DNA of 64,000 nt from Oceanobacillus sp. HTM 045 (GCA_009733745.1 WNWL01000002.1:310001-374000), one strand, 5' to 3'. Shown: positions 42,218-51,209, counted from the stretch's first letter. Numbers and translations: made by a program. Notes: a model not told the origin generated them from the sequence alone.

Positions 42218-43898
42218 GATCTCCCCCGGCCTCGTCATCATCGTCGGGGCGCTGCTGATCCCGTTCCTGCCCGGCAAGGCGCGGAACGTCTGGGGCGTCC
42301 TGTTGCCGATCCTCGCCTTCGCCCAGTTCATGACGCTGGAGGCGGGAAGCGACGGCCTGATCGACGTGATGGGCCTGGAGCTGACGACCATCCGCGTGGA
42401 CGGCCTCAGCCGGATCTTCGGCATCATCTTCATGATCGCGACGCTGATTTCCGCGATCTACCAGTTCCACGTCGGCGGGTGGCTCCAGCACACGGCCGGC
42501 ATGATCTACGCGGGCAGCGCGATCGGCGCGGTCTTCGCGGGCGATCTCATCACGCTCTTCCTGTTCTGGGAGGGCACGGCCATCGCCTCGGTCTTCCTGA
42601 TCTGGGCCTCGCAGACCCAGCGGGCCTATTCGGCGGGGATGCGCTACCTGGTGATGCAGGTCGGCTCCGGCGTGCTGCTGCTCGCGGGAACGCTGGTGCA
42701 TTACGGCCAGACCGGCTCCATCGCCTTCGAGAGCTTCGACATCGAGACCACGGCCGGGCTCCTGATTTTCGTCGCCTTCGGCATCAAGGCCGCCTTCCCG
42801 TTCCTGCACAACTGGCTGCAGGACGCCTACCCGGAGGCGACGGTCACGGGCACGGTCATGCTTTCGGCCTTCACCACCAAGCTTGCGATCTACTCGCTGG
42901 CGCGGGGCTATGCGGGGACCGAGATCCTCGTGCCGATCGGCGCGACGATGACCGCCTTCCCGATCTTCTACGCGGTGATCGAGAACGACCTGCGCCGCGT
43001 GCTCGCCTACAGCCTCAACAACCAGCTCGGCTTCATGATCGTGGGTGTCGGCATCGGCACCGATCTCGCGATCAGCGGCGCCGCGGCGCACGCCTTCTGC
43101 CACATCCTCTACAAGGCGCTGCTGTTCATGTCGGTCGGCGCGGTGCTGTTCCGGACCGGCACGGCGAAGGGCTCGGAGCTTGGCGGGCTCTACCGGACGA
43201 TGCCGTGGACGGCCGTGTTCTGCGCCATCGGCGCGGCGTCGATCTCGGCCTTCCCGCTGTTCTCGGGGTTCGTCTCCAAGTCGCTGATCATCTCCGCCGC
43301 GCTCAAGGAAGGCTATTTCTGGACCTGGATGGTGCTGCTCTTCGCCTCCGCGGGCGTGTTCCACCATTCCGGCATCAAGATCCCGTTCTTCGCGTTCTTC
43401 GCGCATGATTCCGGGATGCGGCCCAAGGAAGCGCCGACCAACATGCTGATCGCCATGGCGATCGCGGCCTTCCTCTGCATCGCGATCGGGGTCTATCCCG
43501 CGCCGCTCTACGCGATCCTGCCCTTCGACGTGACGTACCACGCCTACACGGTCGAGCATGTCGTGACGCAGTTGCAGCTTCTCGTCTTCTCGGCGCTCGC
43601 CTTCACGGTGCTGATGCGGACGGGCCTCTACCCGCCCGAACTGCGCTCGACCAACCTCGATACCGACTGGTTCTGGCGCGGGCTCGGGCGGTCGGTGGTG
43701 CGCAGGCTCGGGAGCGTCTCCGGGCGCGGCTGGGGGGCGCTGGCGGCGAACGGGTCGAAGGCGTGCTGGCGCTTCATCGAGGGCGTCTACCGCCGGGCCG
43801 GGCCGGAAGGCATCCTGGCGCGCACCCGGCCCACGGGCGCGATGGCCATCTGGATGACGCTGATCCTCACGGCGTTCCTGCTGATCGCCTATCTCTGA
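42207..43898 (+). CDS. Proton-translocating antiporter subunit, MrpA/NuoL-like N-terminal part
   Basis: A 563-residue protein with about 14-16 helices, equal to the channel part of MrpA. It shows LFLFWEGTAIASVFLIW (TM5 Glu), AAFPFLHNWLQDAYPEATVTGTVMLSA (in pieces, TM7 Lys before), NDLRRVLAYSLNNQLGFM, and FSGFVSKSLII. The MrpA-specific C-terminal MbhD/E part is missing here and is encoded at 37455-38009. It is the last gene of the operon. Confidence 0.9.
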   Translation: MIGEISPGLVIIVGALLIPFLPGKARNVWGVLLPILAFAQFMTLEAGSDGLIDVMGLELTTIRVDGLSRIFGIIFMIATLISAIYQFHVGGWLQHTAGMIYAGSAIGAVFAGDLITLFLFWEGTAIASVFLIWASQTQRAYSAGMRYLVMQVGSGVLLLAGTLVHYGQTGSIAFESFDIETTAGLLIFVAFGIKAAFPFLHNWLQDAYPEATVTGTVMLSAFTTKLAIYSLARGYAGTEILVPIGATMTAFPIFYAVIENDLRRVLAYSLNNQLGFMIVGVGIGTDLAISGAAAHAFCHILYKALLFMSVGAVLFRTGTAKGSELGGLYRTMPWTAVFCAIGAASISAFPLFSGFVSKSLIISAALKEGYFWTWMVLLFASAGVFHHSGIKIPFFAFFAHDSGMRPKEAPTNMLIAMAIAAFLCIAIGVYPAPLYAILPFDVTYHAYTVEHVVTQLQLLVFSALAFTVLMRTGLYPPELRSTNLDTDWFWRGLGRSVVRRLGSVSGRGWGALAANGSKACWRFIEGVYRRAGPEGILARTRPTGAMAIWMTLILTAFLLIAYL

Positions 43899-43923
43899 GC
43901 CGCGCTCCCGCGCGAGACAGGAG

Positions 43924-43946
43924 GGGCGCGGCGGGAAACCGCGCCC
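43924..43946 (+). terminator. Hairpin after antiporter operon
   Basis: GGGCGCGG and CCGCGCCC enclose a 7-nt loop (CGGGAAA), 26 nt past the last stop. No T-run follows. Confidence 0.45.
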
Positions 43947-44030
43947 GCCCGGCCCCGCCGGAACGGCGCGCCCATTGCGGCGTTGTCTCCCCGACTCTAC
44001 TTATGGCTTGTCTCTGAACGGGAGGATTAG

Positions 44031-44486
44031 ATGCGACTCTTGCTAGCTGCTGCCCTACTTGCGACCACCCCCGCGATGGCCCAGTGGGCCGACGTGACCG
44101 CGGAGCAGGTGGAGCGTTTCCAGGCCGCCGACCTGAACGGCGACGGGCGTGTCGACCTCGAGGAGGCGCGGGCGATCTGGCAGGATCTGACCGAGCGCGA
44201 GATGCAGGTCTACGACGCGACGCCGGACGGCGCGCTGGACGTCTACGAGTTCCAGACGGTGCGCAGCGCCAGCCCGGTCTACGAACCGGGCGACAGCGCG
44301 CCGGTGCGCTACGACGAGGCCGGGGCGGAATTCCGCCAGCTCGACACCGACCGGTCCGGCGGTATCACCCCGGAGGAGCTGGTGGCGAAGTACCCGGAGG
44401 CAGCCGCCTCGTTCGGTTCGCTCGACCTCGACGGTGACGGCGTGCTGAGCGAGTCGGAGTTCACCGGCTCCGCCGCGGCGCGCTGA
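44031..44486 (+). CDS. Exported four-EF-hand protein
   Basis: A 151-residue protein with a signal peptide (LLLAAALLATTPAMA, cut after residue 17) and four EF-hand loops: 34-45 (DLNGDGRVDLEE), 62-73 (DATPDGALDVYE, degenerate), 105-116 (DTDRSGGITPEE) and 132-143 (DLDGDGVLSESE). It probably binds calcium in the periplasm; a regulatory or buffering role is inferred. GGGAGG stands 7 nt before the ATG. Confidence 0.9.
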   Translation: MRLLLAAALLATTPAMAQWADVTAEQVERFQAADLNGDGRVDLEEARAIWQDLTEREMQVYDATPDGALDVYEFQTVRSASPVYEPGDSAPVRYDEAGAEFRQLDTDRSGGITPEELVAKYPEAAASFGSLDLDGDGVLSESEFTGSAAAR

Positions 44487-44515
44487 CGCCCCTGCCCTTC
44501 CGGCAATCCGGCTGA

Positions 44516-44543
44516 CGGCGCGCGGGATCAGCCCCGCGCGCCG
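44516..44543. terminator. Hairpin between convergent EF-hand and DUF3137 genes
   Basis: About ten G/C pairs (GGCGCGCGGG with CCGCGCGCC) enclose the TCA stop codon of the DUF3137 gene. There is no T-run; edges are approximate. Confidence 0.45.
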
Positions 44544-45526
44544 CGCAGCGCGTCGATGACACGGCGCGGCAGCGTGAGGTCGGACAGGAAGCGGTGGAAG
44601 ATCTCCCCTTCCGTGTCCATCGGCGCGTTCAGCTTGCCCACGTTCAGGAAATCCTCCTTGCGCGGGATCGCGAGGTAGAGGGTTCTGTCCTTCAGCGCGG
44701 CGGCCACGACGTCGCGCTGCGCCTCGTCCTGCGCCACGGCGAGGAGGCCACGGGTCAGCCCGGTGGTGATGTAGGCGCGGGCGGCGTCCGGATCCTCCGC
44801 GAAGGTCTCGTAGGCGGCCTCGAACTCCGGGTCGTCGATCTCGATCCGGGTGTGCTTGCCGGCGGAGAACGTGTCCTTCAGCCAGTTGCCGACCCCGCCC
44901 CGGTCGCGGGTGAAGATGATGGTCGGCGCGGGCGCCTCCAACGCGATGGTCATCAGCAGGCCGCGGAACGCGGTGACATAGCGGGTCTGGTTGTTGCTGC
45001 CGGAGGTCTTGCGCTGGAGCACCACCTCCGCGAGGTCGAAGCGCAGCCCCCCATGCGTGCCGGACACCGGGTCGTATACCCGGTCGATCGAGAAGCTCGG
45101 CACGATGCCGAGTTCTCGGAAGGTGCCGGGCCGGATATTCGCGTCGCCATAGGCGACATCACCGAGGAAATCGCAGACGATCGGCAAAACCTCGGTGGCC
45201 ATGCCCTGGCTCCACATCTTCTCGTGGTAGCGGCCGATCACGAAGTAGACCATGCCCGCGGCCATCACCGAGAACACCGCGAAGAAGGCCGTGATGGCCC
45301 CGGCGACGATCCACCCCGACAAGAAGGCCCAGGCCGAGAGCGCCGCAAGCACCAGAACGACGGGCAGACCGTATTTCAGCACCTTGCCGCGCCAGTGGTC
45401 GCGACGGCCCAGCGCCGCGGCGCGCGCCTCCTCCTGCCGTTCTAGGATCGGCACGACCTCGCGCTCGAAGACGGCGGCGAAGCCCTGCTCGTGCGGGGCG
45501 CGTTCGATGAAGCGGAACCGGCTCAT
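44528..45526 (-). CDS. DUF3137 membrane protein (copy 2)
   Basis: A 332-residue protein of the DUF3137 family: an N-terminal cytoplasmic part (HEQGFAAVFEREVVPILERQEEAR), two adjacent helices (about 53-95), then a soluble domain with EVLPIVCDFLGDVAYG, IVPSFSIDRVYDPVSGTHGGLRFDLAEVVLQRKT (in pieces) and FRGLLMTIALEAP. Function is unknown. It is clearly a paralogue of the upstream gene (shared HEQGF, VLPI-CDFLG, GGL, FRGLLM, LTLPRRVIDA). Its start overlaps that gene's stop by 4 nt. Confidence 0.85.
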   Translation of the reverse strand: MSRFRFIERAPHEQGFAAVFEREVVPILERQEEARAAALGRRDHWRGKVLKYGLPVVLVLAALSAWAFLSGWIVAGAITAFFAVFSVMAAGMVYFVIGRYHEKMWSQGMATEVLPIVCDFLGDVAYGDANIRPGTFRELGIVPSFSIDRVYDPVSGTHGGLRFDLAEVVLQRKTSGSNNQTRYVTAFRGLLMTIALEAPAPTIIFTRDRGGVGNWLKDTFSAGKHTRIEIDDPEFEAAYETFAEDPDAARAYITTGLTRGLLAVAQDEAQRDVVAAALKDRTLYLAIPRKEDFLNVGKLNAPMDTEGEIFHRFLSDLTLPRRVIDALRGARG

Positions 45527-46485
45527 GACTGTACTCCCCGGAAGGCGTCGATCACCCGGCGCGGCAGGGTGAGTTCGTCCAGCAACTCGTGGAAATCCCG
45601 CTCGGCGAAGTGCAGCGGCCGGAACAGCGAGCCCAGCTGCAGGAACTCCTCCTTGCGGGGGATGGCGATGTAGAGCCCCTTGCCCGACAGCGCGGCTGAG
45701 ACGTAGTCGGTGCCCGTCTCGGCACGGGCGACCAGCATCAGCCCCTCTGTCAGGCGGGTGGTGATATAGGCGCGGGCTGCCTCGGGGTCGTCGGCGTAGG
45801 TCTCGTAGGTGTTCTCGAACTCCGGATCGGCGATCTCGATCTTCTCCCGACCGCGGCGATGCGAGGAGAAGACGTCGGCGAACCAGTTGCCGACGCCGCC
45901 GTGGTCGCGGGCGAAGAAGATCGACGGCGCAGGCTCGGCCAGCTCGATCTTCATCAGGAGCCCGCGGAAGACCGTGACGTTCTTCGACCCGCTCTTGCCG
46001 GAGGAGCGGCGCTGGATCAGCCGCGCCTCGGTAATGGCGTAATCCAGCCCGCCATGGCTGCCGGTCATCGCGTCGTCCAGCTCGACCTTGCTGAACCGCG
46101 GCGTGACGCCCAACTCGGTGAAGGCGCTTGGGCTGATCTTCTGCGACCCGTATTTCAGCTCGCCGAGGAAGTCGCAGGCGATCGGCAGCACCTCGTGCGA
46201 GAGGCCCCTGCGCCATTTCGACTGGATGCTGCCCTTGATCCCGAACGGCACGAAGACGGCGACGAAGCCCGCCATGATGCCGAAGTTCCAGACCCCGACG
46301 GCGAACAGGAGCGCGGTGACCGCGGCGCCGATGGCGGCGGCGACCAGCATCCATTTCTTCGCGTTGCCTGCCGCGGCCTGGCGTTCCTCCTCGTGGCGCT
46401 GAAGGATCGGCACGATCTCGCGGTGAAACACCTCGCCGAATCCCTGCTCGTGCGGCTTCGTCTCCCGGAACTGGAAATCGCTCAT
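45523..46485 (-). CDS. DUF3137 membrane protein (copy 1)
   Basis: A 320-residue DUF3137 protein with the same layout as the downstream paralogue: KPHEQGFGEVFHREIVPILQRHEEER, two helices (about 50-85), then EVLPIACDFLGELKYG and a soluble domain. I chose the ATG at 46485 because it gives the family N-terminus; upstream codons look non-coding. The pair is probably a tandem duplication. No other family genes are near. Confidence 0.85.
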   Translation of the reverse strand: MSDFQFRETKPHEQGFGEVFHREIVPILQRHEEERQAAAGNAKKWMLVAAAIGAAVTALLFAVGVWNFGIMAGFVAVFVPFGIKGSIQSKWRRGLSHEVLPIACDFLGELKYGSQKISPSAFTELGVTPRFSKVELDDAMTGSHGGLDYAITEARLIQRRSSGKSGSKNVTVFRGLLMKIELAEPAPSIFFARDHGGVGNWFADVFSSHRRGREKIEIADPEFENTYETYADDPEAARAYITTRLTEGLMLVARAETGTDYVSAALSGKGLYIAIPRKEEFLQLGSLFRPLHFAERDFHELLDELTLPRRVIDAFRGVQS

Positions 46486-46578
46486 GCGCACACTCTCCCC
46501 CTCGCCGCCCCCGACCCCGGCGGGCGCATGATAGGACGGAGCGAGCGTGAAATTCAGTGAGTTTTGCAACTTTTCGGG

Positions 46579-46917
46579 TCAGCGGGGTCGCGCGTTCCCC
46601 GCAAGCGCCTCGAGTCGGACCGCCAGTTCGCCCGCGTCGCCTTCGATTTCCAGCGTCTTGACCCGCGCGGTCGCACCGGCGGCGAGGGTCACCGCTCCCG
46701 CGGGGACGCCGAGCACCTTGGCGATCAGCTTGCCCAGCGCCTTGTTGGCGGCGCCTTTCTCCGGCGGGGCGGAGACGCGCACGGCGAGATGCGCCCGGCC
46801 CGCGGCGTCGGCACGCAGCCCGTCCACCGCGTCGCGCCCGCCGCGTGGCGTCAGCCGGACATGCAGGCGCACCCCGCCCGGGACGGTCTCCCAGGCGGTA
46901 TTGGGCGCGCCGGACAC
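46579..46917 (-). CDS. DUF167 family protein (YggU-like)
   Basis: A 112-residue DUF167/YggU protein: VRLHVRLTPRGGRDAVDGL, LAVRVSAPPEKGAANKALGKLIAKVLGVPAGAV (in pieces) and VTLAAGATARVKTLEIEG. The conserved PPEKGAANK is the family mark. The role is unknown. It is 3 nt from the yggT-type gene, a frequent pairing. Confidence 0.9.
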   Translation of the reverse strand: MSGAPNTAWETVPGGVRLHVRLTPRGGRDAVDGLRADAAGRAHLAVRVSAPPEKGAANKALGKLIAKVLGVPAGAVTLAAGATARVKTLEIEGDAGELAVRLEALAGNARPR

Positions 46918-46920
46918 GGC

Positions 46921-47187
46921 TCAGATGATGAGGATGCGGACGACCTCGATGCCGATGATCAGCATCAGCGGCGCAAGGTCCAGCGGCCTTGTGTCGGGGA
47001 GGATCGAGCGGATCGGCTTGTAGATTGGCTCCAGCAGCTTGTTCAGCCCGTCATAGATCGAACGCACGATCGGCTGGCGATAGTTCAGCACGCCGAACTG
47101 GACCAGCAGGCTGACGATGATGTGCGCGATCACGATGAAGCGCGCGATCGATAGCAGGTAGAGCACGATGATCACGAGCTTGTCCAA
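46921..47187 (-). CDS. YggT-family membrane protein
   Basis: An 88-residue protein with two membrane helices (about 4-24 and 68-86). It has the YggT pattern LLVQFGVLNYRQPIVRSIYDGLNKLLEPIYKPIRSILPDT in pieces (the EP-x3-PIR-x-LP stretch). YggT proteins are linked to cell division placement and osmotic tolerance in other bacteria; no role is shown here. Confidence 0.92.
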   Translation of the reverse strand: MDKLVIIVLYLLSIARFIVIAHIIVSLLVQFGVLNYRQPIVRSIYDGLNKLLEPIYKPIRSILPDTRPLDLAPLMLIIGIEVVRILII

Positions 47188-47272
47188 GGCGTATGCTCCT
47201 CTGGCCGAACGGCCCCCGATGTAGACGCCGGGGGCGCGCGCCGCAAGGTGTTGGACGAGTATTGAAATCCGC

Positions 47273-47301
47273 TTGACAGGGCCGCCCCCCGGGTCCTATC
47301 T
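47273..47301 (+). promoter_or_regulatory. Promoter of tRNA-Ala
   Basis: TTGACA (47273-47278) and CTATCT (47296-47301) are 17 nt apart, ending 12 nt before the tRNA 5' end. Confidence 0.7.
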
Positions 47302-47313
47302 CCCGCCCACACC

Positions 47314-47389
<76 letters not shown>

Positions 47390-47529
47390 CTTCCCTCCAT
47401 TCGATCACTTGGCCTGCCGATATCGCGGTGTTCGATGCGCTTCGCATCCGCGACGCGGTCCGTGCGGCGAGGCGGCCGAAGCGGGGCCGGTGGCTGGCAC
47501 GATCTGTCGAAATGCACCCCAAGTAGGGT

Positions 47530-47543
47530 GCAAAATTTTTCGC
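47530..47543. promoter_or_regulatory. AT-rich palindrome, Lrp-box-like
   Basis: GCAAAATTTTTCGC, 55 nt before the GNAT start. It resembles the other AT-rich boxes at 51.2 and 57.8-57.96 kb. The other 209 nt after the tRNA hold only a short GATGCG/CGCATC hairpin. Confidence 0.5.
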
Positions 47544-47598
47544 ATCTGCCTCTAACTTGTGCACGATTGGATACGGCACTTGACGAGGGAATCCATTG

Positions 47599-48465
47599 AT
47601 GCGTGCGAGCCCGACGCTTCAGCTCAACAGCTACCAGCTGACCGCGAAGCCGATCACGCGGGATGCGGTGCCCTTGCTGCACGAACTGTCGATCGGCGTC
47701 GGCTGGCCGCACCGCCCCCAGGACTGGGAGGTGGTGATCGACCTCGGCACCGGCGTCGTCGCAAGTGACGAGATCGGCCGCGTCGTCGGCTCCGCCATGT
47801 GCACCATCCTGCTCGACGAGCTGGCCGCGCTCGGCATGGTCATCACCACGCCCAAGCTGCAGGAGCTTGGCGCAGGGCGCTGGATGATGGAGCATGTGCT
47901 CGAGACCGCCGGAGACCGGGTGAAGGTGCTGAACGCGACCCGCGCTGCTTACCGGCTCTACATCGCGCTCGGCTTCATGCCGCGCGGCTATGTCTACCAG
48001 CACAACGGCTACGTCACCGGCTGCCCGGAAGCACCCGCGTTGGCGCGCGAGATGCGGGACGAGGACCGGGCGGCGATCCATGCGCTGGACGCGCAGGCCT
48101 TCGGCGCCGCGCGCGAGGCGGTGATCGACCGCATCCTGCCGATGTCGAAGGGAACGGTGATCGAGCGGGATGGCGAGGTGGTGGGCTTCGCGCTCTGCCG
48201 CCAGTTCGGGCGCGGCCATGTCGTCGGGCCGATCGTCGCGATGAACGACACCGATGCCGTGGCGCTGACCGCACCGCATGTCCGCGCCCACCAGGGCGAC
48301 TTCCTGCGGATCGACACGCGCGAGCCGGGCGGCACGTTCCGCGAATTCCTGCTCGGATCGGGGCTCAGCCATTACGACACGGTCACGCGCATGACGCGCG
48401 ACGGCGATCTGCCGGAGACGGGCCCCGCGGTCACCTACGCGCTGATCAACCAGGCGCTGGGCTGA
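47599..48465 (+). CDS. Tandem-GNAT N-acetyltransferase-like protein (paralogue 1)
   Basis: A 288-residue protein with two acetyltransferase-like halves: LSIGVGWPHRPQDWEVVIDLG then ARAAYRLYIALGFMPRGYVYQHNG in the first, and REMRDEDRAAIHALDAQAFG, IERDGEVVGFALCRQFGRGHVVGPIVA (in pieces) in the second. It is clearly related to 60275-61138 (WPHR-x2-DW, SGVVA-type and FGRG-x-VxGPI motifs). The ATG at 47599 follows GAGGGA; a TTG just before it is also possible. It heads the catabolic cluster; its acyl acceptor is unknown. Confidence 0.82.
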   Translation: MRASPTLQLNSYQLTAKPITRDAVPLLHELSIGVGWPHRPQDWEVVIDLGTGVVASDEIGRVVGSAMCTILLDELAALGMVITTPKLQELGAGRWMMEHVLETAGDRVKVLNATRAAYRLYIALGFMPRGYVYQHNGYVTGCPEAPALAREMRDEDRAAIHALDAQAFGAAREAVIDRILPMSKGTVIERDGEVVGFALCRQFGRGHVVGPIVAMNDTDAVALTAPHVRAHQGDFLRIDTREPGGTFREFLLGSGLSHYDTVTRMTRDGDLPETGPAVTYALINQALG

Positions 48466-48471
48466 GGCGCG

Positions 48472-49800
48472 TCAGAAGAGGTCCATGCCGCCGAGATCGG
48501 TGCCGTCGGTCATCCGCGAGTGCCGGAAGGGCCGCGGATCGACCGAGGGCTTGTCTCCCTGGATCAGCTCCGCCGCCAGCCGCCCCGCCGCGGGGCCGGT
48601 GCCGAAGCCGTGGCCGGTATGCCCGGCGCAGACGAAGAGGCCCGGCACGTTCTCGACCGGTCCGATCACGGGTATTCCGTCGGGCGTGCAGTCGACCATC
48701 CCGCCCCAGGCCCGCGCCACACCGAGGCCCGCGAGTGCCGGGTAGGCTGCCGCCAGTTCCGACACGCCGCGGCGCACCAGTGCCGGGTCGGCGACCGGGT
48801 CCATCACGCGGACGCGCTCGAAGGGTGATGGGCTTTCCGCTCCCCAGCGTTGCAGCGAATCCGGGCCGTTGAAGAACGACCGCCCCAGCCGGTAGCGGAG
48901 CTTGGCCCGCCGGGTGCGCCAGGTCGGGAAGAAGGGTCGCGCCTGCAGCGCGCCGCGCGGCGAGAGGTGCAGGGTGCCGAAACCGCTGAGCCCGACCGTG
49001 AAACCGCCATCCATCCTGCGGCGGAGCGTGACGTCGGGCATCGAGACACCGCCGCTCGTCACTTCCGGGCCGGGCCCGGTTGCGAAGGAGGTGGACTGGA
49101 TCGAGGCCTGGAGGAACTTCACGCCGTGGTGGCGCAGGAGCATCCCCGCCCATGCCCCGCCCGCGACGAGCACCGCGTCGCAGGCGATGCGGCCGGCTTC
49201 GGTCACCACCCCGGTGGCGCGGCCGGCAGCGAAGTCGATCTCCCGCGCGGCGCAGTTCTGGTGGATCGTCGCGCCAGCCTTGCGAGCCGCTTCTGCCAGG
49301 ATCGGTGTGGCCAGCGCGGGCTCGGCCCGGCCGTCGGTCGGGGAGTGGACCCCGCCCTTCCATGTCCGCGCGTTCCCGGGGAGGAGATCGGCGACCTCCG
49401 CGCCGGTGACCATCCGGCTGTCCATCCCGTAGCCACGGGCCATGCCGAGCCAGCACTCCCACGCGGCGAGTTCGGTCTCCTTGTCCGTCGCGTAGACCAG
49501 CCCGGTGCGGCGGAAGCCGAGGTCGGCGCCCGTCTCCTCCGCGAGCGTATCCCAGATCTGCGAGGCGAGGATCGCCAGCGGCAGTTCCCGCTCGTCGCGG
49601 TTCTGGCGGCGGCACCAGCCCCAGTTGCGACTCGACTGCTCGCCCGCGATGACGCCCTTTTCCACCAGAGCCACGCTGGCGCCATGCCGGGCCAGGTTCC
49701 ACGCGGCGGAGACGCCCGAGATGCCGCCGCCAATGACGACGACATCGGCACGCGGCGGCAGCGCCGGATCGGAAGGCACGGATTTCACTGGCGGGGACAC
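48472..49800 (-). CDS. FAD-dependent oxidoreductase, DadA/opine-oxidase-like (paralogue A)
   Basis: A 442-residue DAO-superfamily flavoenzyme. The FAD motif VVVIGGGISGVSAAWNLARHG is at about 20, the signature SSRNWGWCRRQNRDERELP follows near 57, and the C-terminal WGGMVDCTPDGIPVIGPV and GHTGHGFGTGPAAGRLAAEL close the FAD site. Such enzymes oxidise the C-N bond of amino acids or N-substituted amino acids. It converges with the GNAT gene (7-nt gap) and is a paralogue of the next gene. Confidence 0.88.
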   Translation of the reverse strand: MSPPVKSVPSDPALPPRADVVVIGGGISGVSAAWNLARHGASVALVEKGVIAGEQSSRNWGWCRRQNRDERELPLAILASQIWDTLAEETGADLGFRRTGLVYATDKETELAAWECWLGMARGYGMDSRMVTGAEVADLLPGNARTWKGGVHSPTDGRAEPALATPILAEAARKAGATIHQNCAAREIDFAAGRATGVVTEAGRIACDAVLVAGGAWAGMLLRHHGVKFLQASIQSTSFATGPGPEVTSGGVSMPDVTLRRRMDGGFTVGLSGFGTLHLSPRGALQARPFFPTWRTRRAKLRYRLGRSFFNGPDSLQRWGAESPSPFERVRVMDPVADPALVRRGVSELAAAYPALAGLGVARAWGGMVDCTPDGIPVIGPVENVPGLFVCAGHTGHGFGTGPAAGRLAAELIQGDKPSVDPRPFRHSRMTDGTDLGGMDLF

Positions 49801-49821
49801 GGTGGGTTTTCCTGCAACCGA

Positions 49822-51141
49822 TCAGAAGTCCGCGACCTTGCCGCGGGCAGACTGGGAGAAGCGTGAAAGGGCATAGGGCGCCGGGTCGAACCGCGTCGCC
49901 TCGCCGGTGACGAGGTCGGCCACGAGCTCGCCCGCGCCCGGCCCGATGCCGAAGCCGTGGCCGCTGAACCCTGCGGCGAGGACCAGCCCCGGTACTGGCG
50001 TCTCGCCGATGACCGGCACCCCGTCCGGCGTGCTGTCGATGTAGCCGGCCCAGGTGGCCTCGACCGAGCTGTCACGCAGCGCGGGGAGGAGGTCGCGGGC
50101 GCGCGAGAGGGTCTGGTCGATTTGCCGCCGGTCGGGCTTCGGGTCGAGGATGCGGGTGCGCTCCATCGGTGTCGGGGCGTCGAGGCGCCAGCGCCGCAGG
50201 GTCTCGTGCCCGGCCCGCATCGCCTGAAGTCCGCCGGGCGCGAGCACCTTGTGGCGCTTGGCGAACATCGGGACGAAATAGCTGGCGAAGCGGAGTGCTT
50301 GGAGCGTCGGGTCGACCCGCGCCTTGCCGGAGATTGCCAGCGTGTAACCGCCATTCCCGCGCCGCGTGACCGAGACCGCGGCGGTGTGGAGCGCGTCCGG
50401 CAACCCCTCGGAGGCAGTGACGGAGAGGATCGACGCTCGCACCGCCGCCTGTAGAAACCGAACACCGAGCTGGCGGCAGAAGGAGGAGGCCCATGCCCCG
50501 CCCGCCATGACGACCTGCTTCGTGCGGATCACGCCTGCCTCGGTGACGACGCCGCAGACGGCGCCGCCGGCAAGCTCCAGCCCGCGCGCGGCGCAGAACT
50601 GGTGCACGCTGCCGCCGAAACGCTCGATCCCCTGCGCGATGACGGGTGCGGCGCGGGACGGGTCGGCGGTGCCGTCGTCGGGCGCGTGCACGCCGCCCTT
50701 CCAGGACTTTCCGGTGGCGGACCCGAGCGCGGCGGCCTCGGCGGCGCTCAGCATGCGGGTGTTCACGCCCTCGCCGCGGGCGAACTCGCCCCAGCGCGCC
50801 CAGCCGGCCAGTTCCGCCTCGTCGTTCGAGAGGTAGAGCAGGCCGCAGCGGCGAAAGCCCGGGTCGGTGCCGATCTCGGCGGCGAACCGGTCCCAGAGCG
50901 CGAGGCTGTGCGTCGCCATCGGCAGTTCGCGCGCGTCGCGGTTCTGCTGGCGGCACCAGCCCCAGTTCCGGGAGGACTGTTCCGCGCCGATCCGCCCCTT
51001 CTCCACCAGCGTGACCTTCACCCCGCGCCGGGCCAGGTAGTAGGCCGCGCAGACGCCGACGATGCCGCCGCCGATCACGACGGCATCGGCCTCGGCGGGG
51101 AGTGTCTGGGTGGTGGTGACGTGCGTGAGCGGAGCGGACAT
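49822..51141 (-). CDS. FAD-dependent oxidoreductase, DadA/opine-oxidase-like (paralogue B)
   Basis: A 439-residue flavoenzyme of the same type as its neighbour, with VVIGGGIVGVCAAYYLARRG, the shared signature EQSSRNWGWCRQQNRDARELP (in pieces) and WAGYIDSTPDGVPVIGETP, GFSGHGFGIGPGAGEL. The two genes are 21 nt apart and probably cotranscribed from the region shared with the divergent lrp gene. Likely substrates are D-amino or N-alkylated amino acids; having two copies suggests two related substrates or a heteromer. Confidence 0.88.
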   Translation of the reverse strand: MSAPLTHVTTTQTLPAEADAVVIGGGIVGVCAAYYLARRGVKVTLVEKGRIGAEQSSRNWGWCRQQNRDARELPMATHSLALWDRFAAEIGTDPGFRRCGLLYLSNDEAELAGWARWGEFARGEGVNTRMLSAAEAAALGSATGKSWKGGVHAPDDGTADPSRAAPVIAQGIERFGGSVHQFCAARGLELAGGAVCGVVTEAGVIRTKQVVMAGGAWASSFCRQLGVRFLQAAVRASILSVTASEGLPDALHTAAVSVTRRGNGGYTLAISGKARVDPTLQALRFASYFVPMFAKRHKVLAPGGLQAMRAGHETLRRWRLDAPTPMERTRILDPKPDRRQIDQTLSRARDLLPALRDSSVEATWAGYIDSTPDGVPVIGETPVPGLVLAAGFSGHGFGIGPGAGELVADLVTGEATRFDPAPYALSRFSQSARGKVADF

Positions 51142-51209
51142 CGGGTTTTCCTTTCGGACCAGATCTACCGCAAGACAGCGGCGATGGTCTGCTGGTCACC
51201 CGTCCGAAA

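Noticed and set aside
36601-43898. NADH dehydrogenase (complex I) operon
   Set aside because: The NuoK/L/M/N-like subunits occur with MnhE, F, G and B, without the hydrophilic Nuo subunits, so it is a Mrp antiporter.
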